Counted from the first letter of the stretch, positions 7,556 through 15,402 are shown. The stretch: DNA of 34,313 bases from a virus (IMGVR_UViG_3300008448_000330:1-34313); one strand, 5' to 3'. Notes: generated from the sequence alone by a model not told the origin. Numbers and translations: made by a program.

Positions 7556-7959
7556 CTCCATTTGACTTTGTAAATAGCGTAACCACTAACAAAAAAGACT
7601 TGATGAAGGGAACGGAGAATGACGAAATGTCTGAATCTAGTTATGTTCCCTTTGTCGTTAATAAGGCATTATCCTACTTTCCTGATACGGTTCTTTATGC
7701 AAATGAGATGAACCGGTGCAAAGTTGATAATAAACTCCAATATCACTATCTTCTAAATAGCATCCGACCGGCAAAGAGATTTGCCAAGTGGGTGAAACGT
7801 GATGATGTTGAGGATATCGAATCAGTGAAACAGTACTATGGATACAGCACGGAAAAGGCCATTCAGGCTCTATCGATCCTTACAGCAGACAACCTACACT
7901 ACATAAAACAAAAATTACAACGTGGTGGGAATAATGACCAAACTCGAGTCTCTGGTTGA
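7552..7959 (+). CDS. 62: Clamp loader small subunit gp62
   Basis: A 135-residue protein with the pattern of gp62 of T4-like phages: an N-terminal TPFDFVNSV, then YVPFVVNKALSYFPD and YANEMN, then a basic KRFAKWVKR and YYGYS. It forms the clamp loader with gp44. It begins with GTG at 7552, overlapping the previous stop by four bases. T4 gp62 is longer (187 residues), so this is a compact form. It is followed by RegA in the T4 order, which supports the call. Confidence 0.85.
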   Translation: MTPFDFVNSVTTNKKDLMKGTENDEMSESSYVPFVVNKALSYFPDTVLYANEMNRCKVDNKLQYHYLLNSIRPAKRFAKWVKRDDVEDIESVKQYYGYSTEKAIQALSILTADNLHYIKQKLQRGGNNDQTRVSG

Positions 7960-8329
7960 GGTAAAATTAAATACTGATGATGACTTCCTAAAAGTACGCG
8001 AGACCCTTACAAGGATAGGCGTAGCTTCCAAAAAAGAAAAGATCCTGTACCAATCGTGTCATATCCTGCATAAACAAGGATTGTACTACATTGTACACTT
8101 CAAAGAATTGTTTGGGTTGGATGGAAAGCCGTCTAACTTCTCCGAAGAAGATATTGCGCGTAGAAACACAATTTCCAATTTGATAGCTGAGTGGGGACTG
8201 GTTGCTTTGGTAGATGCTGCCAAATCAAAAGATCCAGTAGCCCCAATGTCTCAGATTAAGATTATCCCATTCAAAGAAAAAGCTGAATGGGAACTTGTGA
8301 CCAAATATAATATTGGCCGTAAATTATAA
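7934..8329 (+). CDS. regA: Translational repressor RegA
   Basis: A 131-residue RegA, close to the 122 residues of the T4 protein, which binds ribosome-binding regions of many early phage mRNAs and blocks translation. Typical segments are the LTRIGVASKK region and the ILYQSCHILHKQG-YYIVHFKELF stretch. Start 7934 (ATG) is preferred; a GTG at 7922 in the same frame is possible. The 5' end lies inside gp62. The 3' end overlaps, tail to tail, the end of a minus-strand gene by six bases. Confidence 0.95.
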   Translation: MTKLESLVEVKLNTDDDFLKVRETLTRIGVASKKEKILYQSCHILHKQGLYYIVHFKELFGLDGKPSNFSEEDIARRNTISNLIAEWGLVALVDAAKSKDPVAPMSQIKIIPFKEKAEWELVTKYNIGRKL

Positions 8330-8872
8330 GGTTAGTGGAATCCACAACCATATACCTTGACTCATTAGTAGTGCTGCCAAGGCTCCTACAACAATACTTG
8401 CTGTGTATAATACTGGTGCTACAGCTAAGATACTAGCAGATAATAGTACAATAGCAATCTGAAACCCTGAACCAGCAAACGTCATCCATGGACCAGATTT
8501 ACGAACTTCGTCGCGCTCAGCTTCAAGTGCACGAGCTTTAGCCATCAGTTCTTTTTTACCTTCACCTGTTGCAGGCTCACTCTCATATCTATTAATTTTG
8601 GCAGTTAATTTATCTGCTTTATCAAATTGTTTTCTTTCTACAGCATCATCTCTTGCCATTTCAGCTAGCGTCTGCTTAATAGACTTTGCTTGGTAGAATG
8701 CCCACGTATCGTTAGCTTTAATTGTGTTATTCAATACCTTAGAACTATTGCCACTAGCAATATAGGTATTAATGGCCAGTAGAGCAGCCAGTACGGTAAT
8801 GAGCCATCCTGCCTTGTCTTTAATTTGTGCTTCTCTTTCGCTTCTACTAAGAGGCTTTTTTTCTTCAGTCAT
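8324..8872 (-). CDS. DUF4337-like membrane protein
   Basis: A 182-residue protein with an N-terminal cytoplasmic segment, a transmembrane helix about residues 22-40, the hallmark segment NDTWAFYQAKSIKQ, a charged coiled region, and two or three hydrophobic helices near the C-terminus. This layout matches the DUF4337 family found in bacteria and some phages; its function is unknown. AAAGGAG stands just before the ATG. It is the last gene of the minus-strand operon, converging on regA with a six-base overlap. Confidence 0.75.
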   Translation of the reverse strand: MTEEKKPLSRSEREAQIKDKAGWLITVLAALLAINTYIASGNSSKVLNNTIKANDTWAFYQAKSIKQTLAEMARDDAVERKQFDKADKLTAKINRYESEPATGEGKKELMAKARALEAERDEVRKSGPWMTFAGSGFQIAIVLLSASILAVAPVLYTASIVVGALAALLMSQGIWLWIPLTL

Positions 8873-8881
8873 AATACTCCT

Positions 8882-9370
8882 TTATAATTGTCTAACTATC
8901 ATTGCAAAGCTAAATGCAAATACAGGAATGGCTATTGCACAAAAACTTATGAAAATTAAAACTCTGTCTATCAGATCTGACTGGGCTTTAATTTTAGCAT
9001 TTTTTAAATCTGCTTGTATCTTTGCCCGTTCTTTGTACATTCGGACGCGTTCGGACATCATTTGATCCCACACATCACTGTTACCGGTATATATTAGCAA
9101 TTCTTTGAGTTGTTTTTCAGCATCTCGCAACGCCTTACTTTGCATTGCAATCTGAATGGACAACGCTCTAATCTGACCATCTGTTAGTATCTTTTTATCT
9201 GTTCTAAGTTTTACTTCTGCTTCGTGAACAGCATCACTATTTTCAAAGAACTTTGCAAACTGTCCATAAAGACTGTTAACATCCTTACCCAAAGCAATTG
9301 CTTTTTTTATATACCCAACCGACTGCTGAGCAGCAGTAAAGGCAATACCAATTGTTATTGGATCAAGCAT
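8882..9370 (-). CDS. Helical membrane-anchored protein
   Basis: A 162-residue protein that begins with the hydrophobic MLDPITIGIAFTAAQQSV, continues as a long charged helical region probably forming coiled coil (about residues 45-130), and ends with a hydrophobic helix (about 137-160). From memory, proteins with this start and a KELLIYTG-like segment occur in many marine T4-like phages, but I know no function. Its ATG overlaps the stop of the 45-residue gene upstream on this strand, suggesting translational coupling. Confidence 0.75.
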   Translation of the reverse strand: MLDPITIGIAFTAAQQSVGYIKKAIALGKDVNSLYGQFAKFFENSDAVHEAEVKLRTDKKILTDGQIRALSIQIAMQSKALRDAEKQLKELLIYTGNSDVWDQMMSERVRMYKERAKIQADLKNAKIKAQSDLIDRVLIFISFCAIAIPVFAFSFAMIVRQL

Positions 9371-9507
9371 TACTTTTTCTTTTCTGGTTCTTTTTTACGC
9401 CACTCCAAACAAATCACCTTTCTATTATAGACATCACCACTCCAAGCCCATCTAATGCACTCAGGCTGTTTAACGTACATATAGATGGCAAGAGCAGTAC
9501 CAAACAT
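9370..9507 (-). CDS. Small protein, 45 residues
   Basis: A short frame read on the minus strand from ATG 9507-9505 to TAA 9372-9370. Its ATG overlaps the preceding stop as TAATG and its stop overlaps the next ATG the same way, leaving no gap between three genes. The protein has a short hydrophobic start (GTALAIYMYV), a WAWSGDVYNRKV core with two cysteines flanking it, and a lysine-rich end. The regular overlaps and distinctive core make it likely real. Function unknown. Confidence 0.65.
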   Translation of the reverse strand: MFGTALAIYMYVKQPECIRWAWSGDVYNRKVICLEWRKKEPEKKK

Positions 9508-10094
9508 TATTTGTTTGCCAGTGGGTTATCGATAGCCTTTTGAATCTTGCTATCAACTTCTTTTTTCAGTGCCTCGACTTCTTTACTAATCTCTCTACGA
9601 GCATCAGCCATTTCCTTGCGGATAGTATTTACTTCTCCACGAGCTTTATCCAAGTCCTCACGTATATCTTTACGAGCTTGTCGCATCTCCGCTTCTGTTT
9701 CTCTCTGAGCCTGCTTTACACTACGTTCCACCTGTTCGGTGACACTTTCATTACGACGAATGTCATTCTTTAGATCATTTTTAATGTCACGAGTGTAGTC
9801 GCTAGTCTTACCGCTGTTTTCTTCAATGACAGCTAGGCGCTTATCGAATCCGGATAGATCTGGTGCCTCATATGAGGCGATCTTCTTCTTCATCCCAACG
9901 TAGTCTTTGTATACTTCGAATGTACCGTAAAGACCGCCGAGTATAGAAGATACGAGTGTGAAAGCAATCATTAACTTTGCAGGTGTGAATTCGTATCCAC
10001 CAATGCTGATGACTGTGTCCTTACTTGCATATTGTTTTACCGCAGCTTCTGCTTCATCAATCTTGGCATTGACGTCTTTGATTTCTTCTCCCAT
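9507..10094 (-). CDS. Transmembrane protein with long coiled coil
   Basis: A 195-residue protein: about 30 mostly polar residues, one transmembrane helix at about residues 38-58 (KLMIAFTLVSSILGGLYG), then a very long charged coiled coil from about 66 to 190 rich in R, E, K, D and A. This suggests a membrane anchor with a rod on one side. AAGGAAG precedes the ATG. It lies nine bases downstream of the large secreted-protein gene, as expected within one operon. No family is recognised; a spanin-like or envelope-scaffold role is conceivable but unproven. Confidence 0.75.
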   Translation of the reverse strand: MGEEIKDVNAKIDEAEAAVKQYASKDTVISIGGYEFTPAKLMIAFTLVSSILGGLYGTFEVYKDYVGMKKKIASYEAPDLSGFDKRLAVIEENSGKTSDYTRDIKNDLKNDIRRNESVTEQVERSVKQAQRETEAEMRQARKDIREDLDKARGEVNTIRKEMADARREISKEVEALKKEVDSKIQKAIDNPLANK

Positions 10095-10103
10095 TTTACT
10101 TCC

Positions 10104-12149
10104 TTATTTGTATTGTAGGTTAATTAGTTGCTGATGTAGTCTATCGGAGCTCATCTGTCTCAGAGCTCGGGCATTATCAACATTGACTTGATTTTTATAG
10201 ACTTCTTTTACTTCATAAAAGGGTGAGTCTTTAATTGCAAATGATAGGTACGCGTTGTAACCTGATGGCAATGAAGCCAATTTAGTAATATCAACACCGC
10301 CAGCTAATTCTGATACATCACCTTTGTTTTTAACAGTATCATTACTATCAACCCGCTGCTCTTGCATTGCTGTAACGCTTGTGCTCTTGTTTTCAAAATG
10401 ACTGTTACTGTTTTGTTGGGGAATGGACGGCACTTCTATACCCATATTTGAGTTGGTGCTTTCTTGTTTAGCACTTAACTTCGTTTCTTGTGTCATCGTT
10501 GTGTCTGTTGTGGTTAATGATGTATTGCTACCACTATAGAATGTAGATCCGCTACTCGCTGTTGCTTGTTGCGAGGTGTATGACTGTATCCCCAAACCAA
10601 AACCTACACCACTTAACTTGATACCAGTTCCTTCTAGATTTAAACCAACACCATCAGATGGGTTAGCGCTTTCACTATACGACATCTTTGCTGACTCACT
10701 TGCTACTGAACGAGCTAAAGCCTCTGTTGCAGCAACAGCGTTTCTTGCAATACTCAAAGCATTAACAGAAGGTCCAGCTCTTCGGTCTTGTTGTGACTCC
10801 TGTCTTTCAGCAAAGCCAGCTGGAGCTCCTGGTGGAGGAGGAAGAGGTGGGTTAGCACTATTAGGTGGTCCACCTGGTCCAGCTTCACTTGGTCCAGGTC
10901 CCGAGGCTAATTCAGGAGGTGGAGGTGGTCTAGCTGCATCAGGAATACCATCATCCAGTTTAAGTTCACCTGTGGCAGAAATAGTAGCTCCACCAATATC
11001 CAGCTTGACCTCAGCTTTTGCGCTCGTATTATCTTGTAAAGGTGCTCCAGGTGGAGGTGGTGGAGGTGCACCGGGAGGAGGTGCATCAGGTTTTGGTGCA
11101 TCGGCTACCGCCACCTTTGTTAAACTTTCTAATACTAACTTTTGTGCATACGCAGTCTGATAACCAGGACAAGATGTACTGTATAATTGTGTAATATTAC
11201 ATTGCTGAGTGAGGTATGCAGATGCATATCCAGGACAAGATGTACTGTATAATTGATTTGCAGTACACTGTTGAGTTAAGTATGCTGCCGCATAACCTGG
11301 GCACGCTGTATCATACAATGCTGATATACCACACTGCTGATTAAAGTAAGCTGTTGCATAACCAGGACAAGAAACATCATACAAAGATGATATGTTACAT
11401 TGTTGAGTCAAATATGCTGCTGCATAACCTGGACAGGAAGAGTTTGCTAAGGGGTCAGCTAGACATGGATCTTGTCCTGTTCCAAATGTTCCAGTGAATC
11501 CAAAGCTACTTTGATTAATGTTGCTACCACGGTAGTATTGATAATATTCACCCTTCAACAAGTCACCCGTCATACCGATAGTAACGGTATTATTAGTTAT
11601 AAAGGCCTGACCAAATCTAAAATCAACCAGACCTGTATTGTCAATCTTTACTTCGAAGCTACTCCTATTGCCACTACCATATTGATTTATACCATACCAA
11701 CCATAAGTCATGCTTGTGTTGGTACCTAAAGTGTAGAAGTTATTATTTGTCTGACCAATTAGGTCGGTTTGCAGAGGCAACAAAGAATAGTTGTAACTTG
11801 TATCTTTTGTGGTTGTTAAATCAATACCAGAACAACAAAAACCTCCTGAAGCATTGCCAGATTTGAAGCTAACCGCTCCATTAGAATACATCCATGAGTT
11901 TGTAAAGTTTTGACCAAAGTATGGAAACGTAAATTGCAAAGGCACGTTTACATTAGCATCATCACTAATGCTGTATCTTGTAGCTGCAGGATTGTTTTTT
12001 ATTTCCTGTAGCTGGTACGCATCAGCACCGGTCATTACATTTACTGTAAACTGACCGTTGAGGATTGGAACACCAATAATGTCTGCTTTAGAAGATGCGG
12101 TGTAACAGGTAAGCGCCAATAGCACCAAGGCCAATATTCTTTGCAGCAT
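10104..12149 (-). CDS. Large secreted protein, NIDO-like head, Cys repeats, Pro-rich linker
   Basis: A 681-residue protein. Residues 1-22 form a signal peptide (hydrophobic core LALVLLALTC, likely cut after SSKA). Residues 24-225 are beta-rich, with FPYFGQNFTNSWMYSNGAVSF-like wording recalling NIDO domains of extracellular proteins. Residues 239-338 hold five repeats of exactly 22 residues, each starting CPGY and most containing a second Cys. Then come two proline-rich linkers (about 350-372 and 407-445) around a short beta segment, and a polar tail rich in S, T, N and Q. It starts 62 bases inside the upstream gene, with AAGGA before its ATG. Likely secreted, surface-bound or on the virion; exact role unknown. 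Confidence 0.8.
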   Translation of the reverse strand: MLQRILALVLLALTCYTASSKADIIGVPILNGQFTVNVMTGADAYQLQEIKNNPAATRYSISDDANVNVPLQFTFPYFGQNFTNSWMYSNGAVSFKSGNASGGFCCSGIDLTTTKDTSYNYSLLPLQTDLIGQTNNNFYTLGTNTSMTYGWYGINQYGSGNRSSFEVKIDNTGLVDFRFGQAFITNNTVTIGMTGDLLKGEYYQYYRGSNINQSSFGFTGTFGTGQDPCLADPLANSSCPGYAAAYLTQQCNISSLYDVSCPGYATAYFNQQCGISALYDTACPGYAAAYLTQQCTANQLYSTSCPGYASAYLTQQCNITQLYSTSCPGYQTAYAQKLVLESLTKVAVADAPKPDAPPPGAPPPPPPGAPLQDNTSAKAEVKLDIGGATISATGELKLDDGIPDAARPPPPPELASGPGPSEAGPGGPPNSANPPLPPPPGAPAGFAERQESQQDRRAGPSVNALSIARNAVAATEALARSVASESAKMSYSESANPSDGVGLNLEGTGIKLSGVGFGLGIQSYTSQQATASSGSTFYSGSNTSLTTTDTTMTQETKLSAKQESTNSNMGIEVPSIPQQNSNSHFENKSTSVTAMQEQRVDSNDTVKNKGDVSELAGGVDITKLASLPSGYNAYLSFAIKDSPFYEVKEVYKNQVNVDNARALRQMSSDRLHQQLINLQYK
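11136..11435 (-). repeat. Five tandem 66-bp coding repeats (CPGY units)
   Basis: Within the large secreted protein the cysteine of CPGY falls at residues 239, 261, 283, 305 and 327, a strict period of 22 codons. Units 1-4 read CPGYAxAYxxQQC followed by nine residues with LYD or LYS; the last unit loses the second cysteine. Paired cysteines 12 residues apart suggest one disulphide per unit or a chain of linked units, which fits an oxidising compartment outside the cytoplasm. Copies differ at many bases, so this is an old duplication. Confidence 0.9.
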
Positions 12150-13053
12150 TTTGTTTGTCCTTCTTGTGATCTTCTAAGACTGGCATCTTTTCTGGATTAG
12201 CATCCCAGGCAGCTTTGGCTTGTTCACCAATCTTACCATCATAGGGACATGGTGTACCGGCAGCTAGCATGGCCTCAAAAACTCTTCGGTCTTGGCACAT
12301 CGTAGCTACAGCAGCAACTTTCATACCCATGTCATATAAGGTTTTAGAAAGCTTAAGGCGTTCACAATTCATATCTCTTACAGATCCACCACCCGACATA
12401 CCAAATATCTGTGTTTGTACAGCACCAGAGACACCTGTCGTACATAAATCACTATTACCACCAGACATCATTGATGGAGCAACGGCTGTTGGAGGAGGTT
12501 GGATAACTTTCTGTGTAATATCTGATTTGTTGTAATTATCGTTTTTATTGACAGAATCAATTATTTGCTTTGAGTCAGAAACAGATGTATTCACGTTAAT
12601 ATTTTTATTATCATTAACGCTTGTGCTTACTGCTGTCGATGTGTTAACATTGACGTTTTTATTATCACTAACAGAATTAGATACGTTGACGTTGGTGTTC
12701 TTGTTATCACTAACAGAAGTTGAAGTACTGATATTCAAGTTCTTGCTATCACTAATAGAAGTAGAGGTGCTAACGTTATTATTATTATTTGTCATTGTAC
12801 CGTACTGATAGTTTGTGTTTGTAGACACAGACTTTGAATCGTTTACGTTGACGTTGTTGTTAACGGATTTACTATCAACAACTGTATTGTTGACGTTTAA
12901 ATTGTTATTATTATTAACATTGGTACTGTTTACTGTACTTGTACTAGTAGAAGCGCTGTTTGTATCTACTAGAGTTTTCGAATCATATGTGGTTTGTGAC
13001 AAAACCGATATTGAAGACATAACAAAAAGCGAACCGAGAATGAATTTCTTCAT
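12088..13053 (-). CDS. Secreted Asn/Ser/Thr-rich repeat protein with Cys-containing end domain
   Basis: A 321-residue protein, first gene of the minus-strand operon. Residues 1-19 are a signal peptide. Residues 22-178 are low in complexity, dominated by N, S, T, V, D and K, with loosely repeated SDNKNxNVN blocks that could stack as a beta-solenoid. Residues 200-290 form a compact domain with four cysteines (204, 230, 253, 269), containing AAVATMCQDRRVFEAM and AGTPCPYDG. The C-terminus ends in a hydrophobic helix-like GLGAIGAYLLHRIF. AAGGAAG precedes the ATG. Family unknown; probably exported and envelope-associated. Confidence 0.75.
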   Translation of the reverse strand: MKKFILGSLFVMSSISVLSQTTYDSKTLVDTNSASTSTSTVNSTNVNNNNNLNVNNTVVDSKSVNNNVNVNDSKSVSTNTNYQYGTMTNNNNNVSTSTSISDSKNLNISTSTSVSDNKNTNVNVSNSVSDNKNVNVNTSTAVSTSVNDNKNINVNTSVSDSKQIIDSVNKNDNYNKSDITQKVIQPPPTAVAPSMMSGGNSDLCTTGVSGAVQTQIFGMSGGGSVRDMNCERLKLSKTLYDMGMKVAAVATMCQDRRVFEAMLAAGTPCPYDGKIGEQAKAAWDANPEKMPVLEDHKKDKQNAAKNIGLGAIGAYLLHRIF

Positions 13054-13081
13054 TTTGCTTCCTTTTGTTGAGATGGGATTG

Positions 13082-13110
13082 TTGACCTATTTAGGAAGTT
13101 ACAGTATGCT
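13082..13110 (+). promoter_or_regulatory. Sigma70-like promoter for the rightward genes
   Basis: TTGACC at 13082-13087 and TATGCT at 13105-13110 are separated by 17 bases, matching five of six and four of six consensus positions. It lies in the gap between the divergent minus-strand operon and the gene at 13117. The expected start site falls at or beside the ATG at 13117. The reverse strand holds CCTAAATA (13088-13095), a weak resemblance to a late promoter for the leftward operon. Confidence 0.45.
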
Positions 13111-13116
13111 TGCTTT

Positions 13117-13422
13117 ATGATTACATTTGACCAAACCGAAGACGGATACGTTTTTATTAAAAACTCCGAGGCAATTGCTGTAGGAGTGTATGAAAATAGC
13201 AATTTCTGTCTGTTTCATAAGGATGATTTGTCTATTTTTGACAATTCTATGCAGGCGTATGTGCATTTGCGTTCAATTTATGAGCCAAAAGTAGCAAGAC
13301 CTGATGTCCTCGCTTTATTTACCACTCCTTCGCGTGCCATTGACAATATGTCAAAGTTCAAGGATAATGAGTATCTTAAAGATATACCTAAAGAGGTTTT
13401 CCATGCCAATCTTCCTAATTGA
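13117..13422 (+). CDS. Hypothetical protein, 101 residues
   Basis: A 101-residue acidic protein read rightward from the divergent gap. No Shine-Dalgarno site precedes the ATG, and a promoter-like element ends seven bases upstream, so the transcript could be leaderless. The start MITFDQTEDGYVFI and the later YVHLRSIYEP look beta- and helix-forming respectively, but no family is recognised. The end overlaps the next gene by 20 bases. Confidence 0.65.
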   Translation: MITFDQTEDGYVFIKNSEAIAVGVYENSNFCLFHKDDLSIFDNSMQAYVHLRSIYEPKVARPDVLALFTTPSRAIDNMSKFKDNEYLKDIPKEVFHANLPN

Positions 13423-13696
13423 TACACTAAGTACATTTCGTATGAAGTATGCTATTGAAGCTGAAACGCTTGAACATGCATATGATGAACTCGTTATGAC
13501 AGAACATAGCCGCACGTTTGATGAGGTTACCCAAAAGTGGTTGGGTGAGCAGATTGTTCAAGGACAACAAGTATCGTACGAAGAGTTGCTTGTTCTGGTC
13601 AATAACTTAGATAAAGATAAAAGTGAGTTGTCATCCCATTGGATGGGTGACAAGTTAATCCATAAGGTAGAATATGAAAATACAGGTAGTCAGTGA
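13403..13696 (+). CDS. Hypothetical protein, 97 residues
   Basis: A 97-residue protein starting at ATG 13403 with AAGAGG at 13391-13396; the frame extends upstream without a better start. It is mostly helical and acidic (EAETLEHAYDELVM, NNLDKDKSELSSHW). It overlaps its neighbours on both sides, by 20 and 23 bases, which suggests coupled translation. The HAYDEL and FDEVTQKWLGEQ segments look like a small regulatory or modulator protein, but nothing is recognised. Confidence 0.65.
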   Translation: MPIFLIDTLSTFRMKYAIEAETLEHAYDELVMTEHSRTFDEVTQKWLGEQIVQGQQVSYEELLVLVNNLDKDKSELSSHWMGDKLIHKVEYENTGSQ

Positions 13697-14441
13697 CCTC
13701 CACTTAGAGTTTGGTCCTATTACTATTGAAAACAATGGTGCAGATGTCCTGATTTTATCAGGCGATATCTGTGTTGCTGATGGCTTTAATGTTGAACAAC
13801 ATAAAGAACGCTATAATAGTTTTTTTAACTTTGTTTGTAAGGAATTTAAATATGTGGTTTACGTACTTGGTAATCACGAGCACTACCATGGTAATTTTGC
13901 TACCAGCACTCGTGTACTTCGTGAGGAACTCAGTCGTCATGTCAACTTACATATACTTGACAACAGTCATGTGGACATCGATGATGTACGTTTTGTTGGT
14001 GGAACACTCTGGACAGACTTTGATAAGCATAACCCAACAGTAATGTGGGATGCTCAGCGGATGATGAACGACTATCGCGGTGTGCGAAACGGTACATTAA
14101 AGTTTCTGCCATCCGCTGCTATTGAACAGCACGAAATTATGTTGAAATTTATCGATGAGCAATCATCTCAACATAATAAGATTGTTGTGGTTGGACATCA
14201 TGCGCCATCCATGCAATCCATATCCGGTAGATATGATGGTCATTCACTCAATGGTGCGTATGCGTCTGACTTGGTGAGCTTTATATTGAATAAACCCTCA
14301 ATCAAACTATGGACGCATGGACATATTCATACATGTAGTGACTATATGATAGGAACAACACGGATTGTTTGCAATCCTCGTGGATATCAAGATTATGAGG
14401 AGAACGAAGAGTTTGATTCAGGAAAGGTAGTGGAAGTATGA
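13674..14441 (+). CDS. Calcineurin-like metallophosphoesterase
   Basis: A 255-residue enzyme with all five metal-binding blocks of the family in order: S7-D8-L-H10-L-E-F, SGD31, GNHEHYHG, VVVGHHAPS and THGHIHTCSD. Such enzymes hydrolyse phosphomono- or diesters; the short single-domain form is common in phages and could act on nucleotides or nucleic acid ends. The substrate is not predictable. The ATG lies within the previous gene and the stop overlaps the dCMP deaminase start (ATGA). Confidence 0.9.
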   Translation: MKIQVVSDLHLEFGPITIENNGADVLILSGDICVADGFNVEQHKERYNSFFNFVCKEFKYVVYVLGNHEHYHGNFATSTRVLREELSRHVNLHILDNSHVDIDDVRFVGGTLWTDFDKHNPTVMWDAQRMMNDYRGVRNGTLKFLPSAAIEQHEIMLKFIDEQSSQHNKIVVVGHHAPSMQSISGRYDGHSLNGAYASDLVSFILNKPSIKLWTHGHIHTCSDYMIGTTRIVCNPRGYQDYEENEEFDSGKVVEV

Positions 14442-14881
14442 CCGATACAATTATTACATCCAATTGGGATACAAGGTTTCTCGAGTTGGCAAACTATGTG
14501 TCTCAATGGTCGAAAGATCCCTCCACAAAGGTAGGAGCCGTCATTGTTAATGATCAAAAGCAAGTACTTAGCCTTGGATACAACGGGTTTCCGCGAGGAG
14601 TAGAGGACTGGTCTTCTCGCTACGAAGATAGAGAGATGAAGCTTCTTTATGTTGCCCATGCAGAACGTAACGCATTGGATAATGCGTTTGCAGATGTACG
14701 TGGTGCAACGATGTACACATCTCTTTGTCCTTGTAACGAATGTGCCAAAAGTATTATTCAAAGAGGAATCAAGCGCGTGGTTGCTCGCTCCTTTCCAACA
14801 GATACACAGAAACATCGGTTCAACGCAGATATTACATTAGCAATGTTTGCTGAGGCTGATGTGAAACTACTATTGGTGTGA
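14438..14881 (+). CDS. cd: dCMP deaminase
   Basis: A 147-residue zinc-dependent deaminase converting dCMP to dUMP for dTTP synthesis. The catalytic HAERNA holds the zinc histidine and proton-shuttling glutamate, and CPCNEC gives the two zinc cysteines. The start region WDTRFLELANYVSQWSKDPSTKVGAV is typical of the family. T4 Cd is longer at 193 residues because of an insertion that is absent here. It overlaps the metallophosphoesterase gene by four bases. Confidence 0.92.
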   Translation: MTDTIITSNWDTRFLELANYVSQWSKDPSTKVGAVIVNDQKQVLSLGYNGFPRGVEDWSSRYEDREMKLLYVAHAERNALDNAFADVRGATMYTSLCPCNECAKSIIQRGIKRVVARSFPTDTQKHRFNADITLAMFAEADVKLLLV

Positions 14882-14952
14882 TTCGAATTACCAATTAGAA
14901 ATTCACATTATATCCAATATATAATTACATATGTTTAACAAATGAGGATGAA
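14882..14952 (+). promoter_or_regulatory. AT-rich leader with possible -10 element before rubrerythrin
   Basis: A 71-base AT-rich gap. TATAAT is present at 14920-14925, but no good -35 box lies 16-18 bases upstream; TTAGAA at 14895-14900 is 19 bases away. GAGGA at 14944-14948 serves as the ribosome-binding site of the rubrerythrin gene. A promoter here is plausible because an accessory two-gene unit starts, but it is weakly supported. Confidence 0.3.
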
Positions 14953-15402
14953 ATGTCAATTACAGTAGAAAACCTAGAGAGTGCATTGGCTGGTGAGTCA
15001 ATGGCTCATATCAAATATCGCTATTTTGCAAAGCTTGCTCGTGCTGAGGGGTTTGAAGATGTCGCAAAACACTTTGAAGAAACTGCAGATCAAGAGATTA
15101 AACATGCTTGGGGTCACTTGGAGTTGTTGATTGGTAAGCCTGATACACGCAAATGTTTGGAGCTTGCTATTGAAGGTGAGACATATGAGTTCACAACAAT
15201 GTACCCACAATTTGAACGTCAAGCAAAAGCTGAGTTGAATATAGAAGCTGTAAAGGAATTTAGTGAGCAAGGACGTGAGTCTAATGAACACGCTCAACAA
15301 TTCAAAAAGATTCTGGATCTAGCAGAAAAGCGTTTTAATGCTTTGAAGAAAGTAGAAGAACGTCATGCTAATGCATACAAACAAGTATTGGAGGCACTAT
15401 AA
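14953..15402 (+). CDS. Rubrerythrin (ferritin-like diiron protein)
   Basis: A 149-residue four-helix ferritin-like protein that in bacteria reduces peroxide using a diiron site. E15 in AGESMAHIKY, E48-I-K-H51 in the second helix and the E75/E79 pair in EGETYEF fit the known ligands. The fourth helix reads RESNEHAQQF, where the usual ExxH appears as S110-N-E-H113, so one glutamate ligand may be shifted or lost. Family members normally carry a rubredoxin domain at the C-terminus; here that domain is a separate gene directly after it. Unusual cargo for a phage. Confidence 0.88.
   Translation: MSITVENLESALAGESMAHIKYRYFAKLARAEGFEDVAKHFEETADQEIKHAWGHLELLIGKPDTRKCLELAIEGETYEFTTMYPQFERQAKAELNIEAVKEFSEQGRESNEHAQQFKKILDLAEKRFNALKKVEERHANAYKQVLEAL

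Noticed and set aside
8324-8329. A terminator between regA and the converging minus-strand gene
   Set aside because: The two genes overlap tail to tail by six bases, and I saw no stable hairpin followed by a T-run near this point.
10576-11160. A 194-codon open frame on the plus strand opposite the large secreted protein
   Set aside because: It is rich in Gly, Ala and Pro because it mirrors the proline-rich linkers. The minus-strand frame has a signal peptide, ordered repeats and a ribosome site.
11136-11435. Regular 66-base repeats as a CRISPR array
   Set aside because: Repeats and intervals are all part of one coding frame, copies differ, and there are no unique spacers or cas genes.
13054-13116. 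CCTAAATA on the minus strand as a firm late promoter for the envelope operon
   Set aside because: Only six of eight bases match TATAAATA, so it is mentioned as weak but not listed as its own feature.
12548-13120. Two plus-strand frames rich in Leu, Thr and Val that look like membrane proteins
   Set aside because: They are reverse readings of the Asn/Ser/Thr repeats of the secreted protein and lack ribosome sites.
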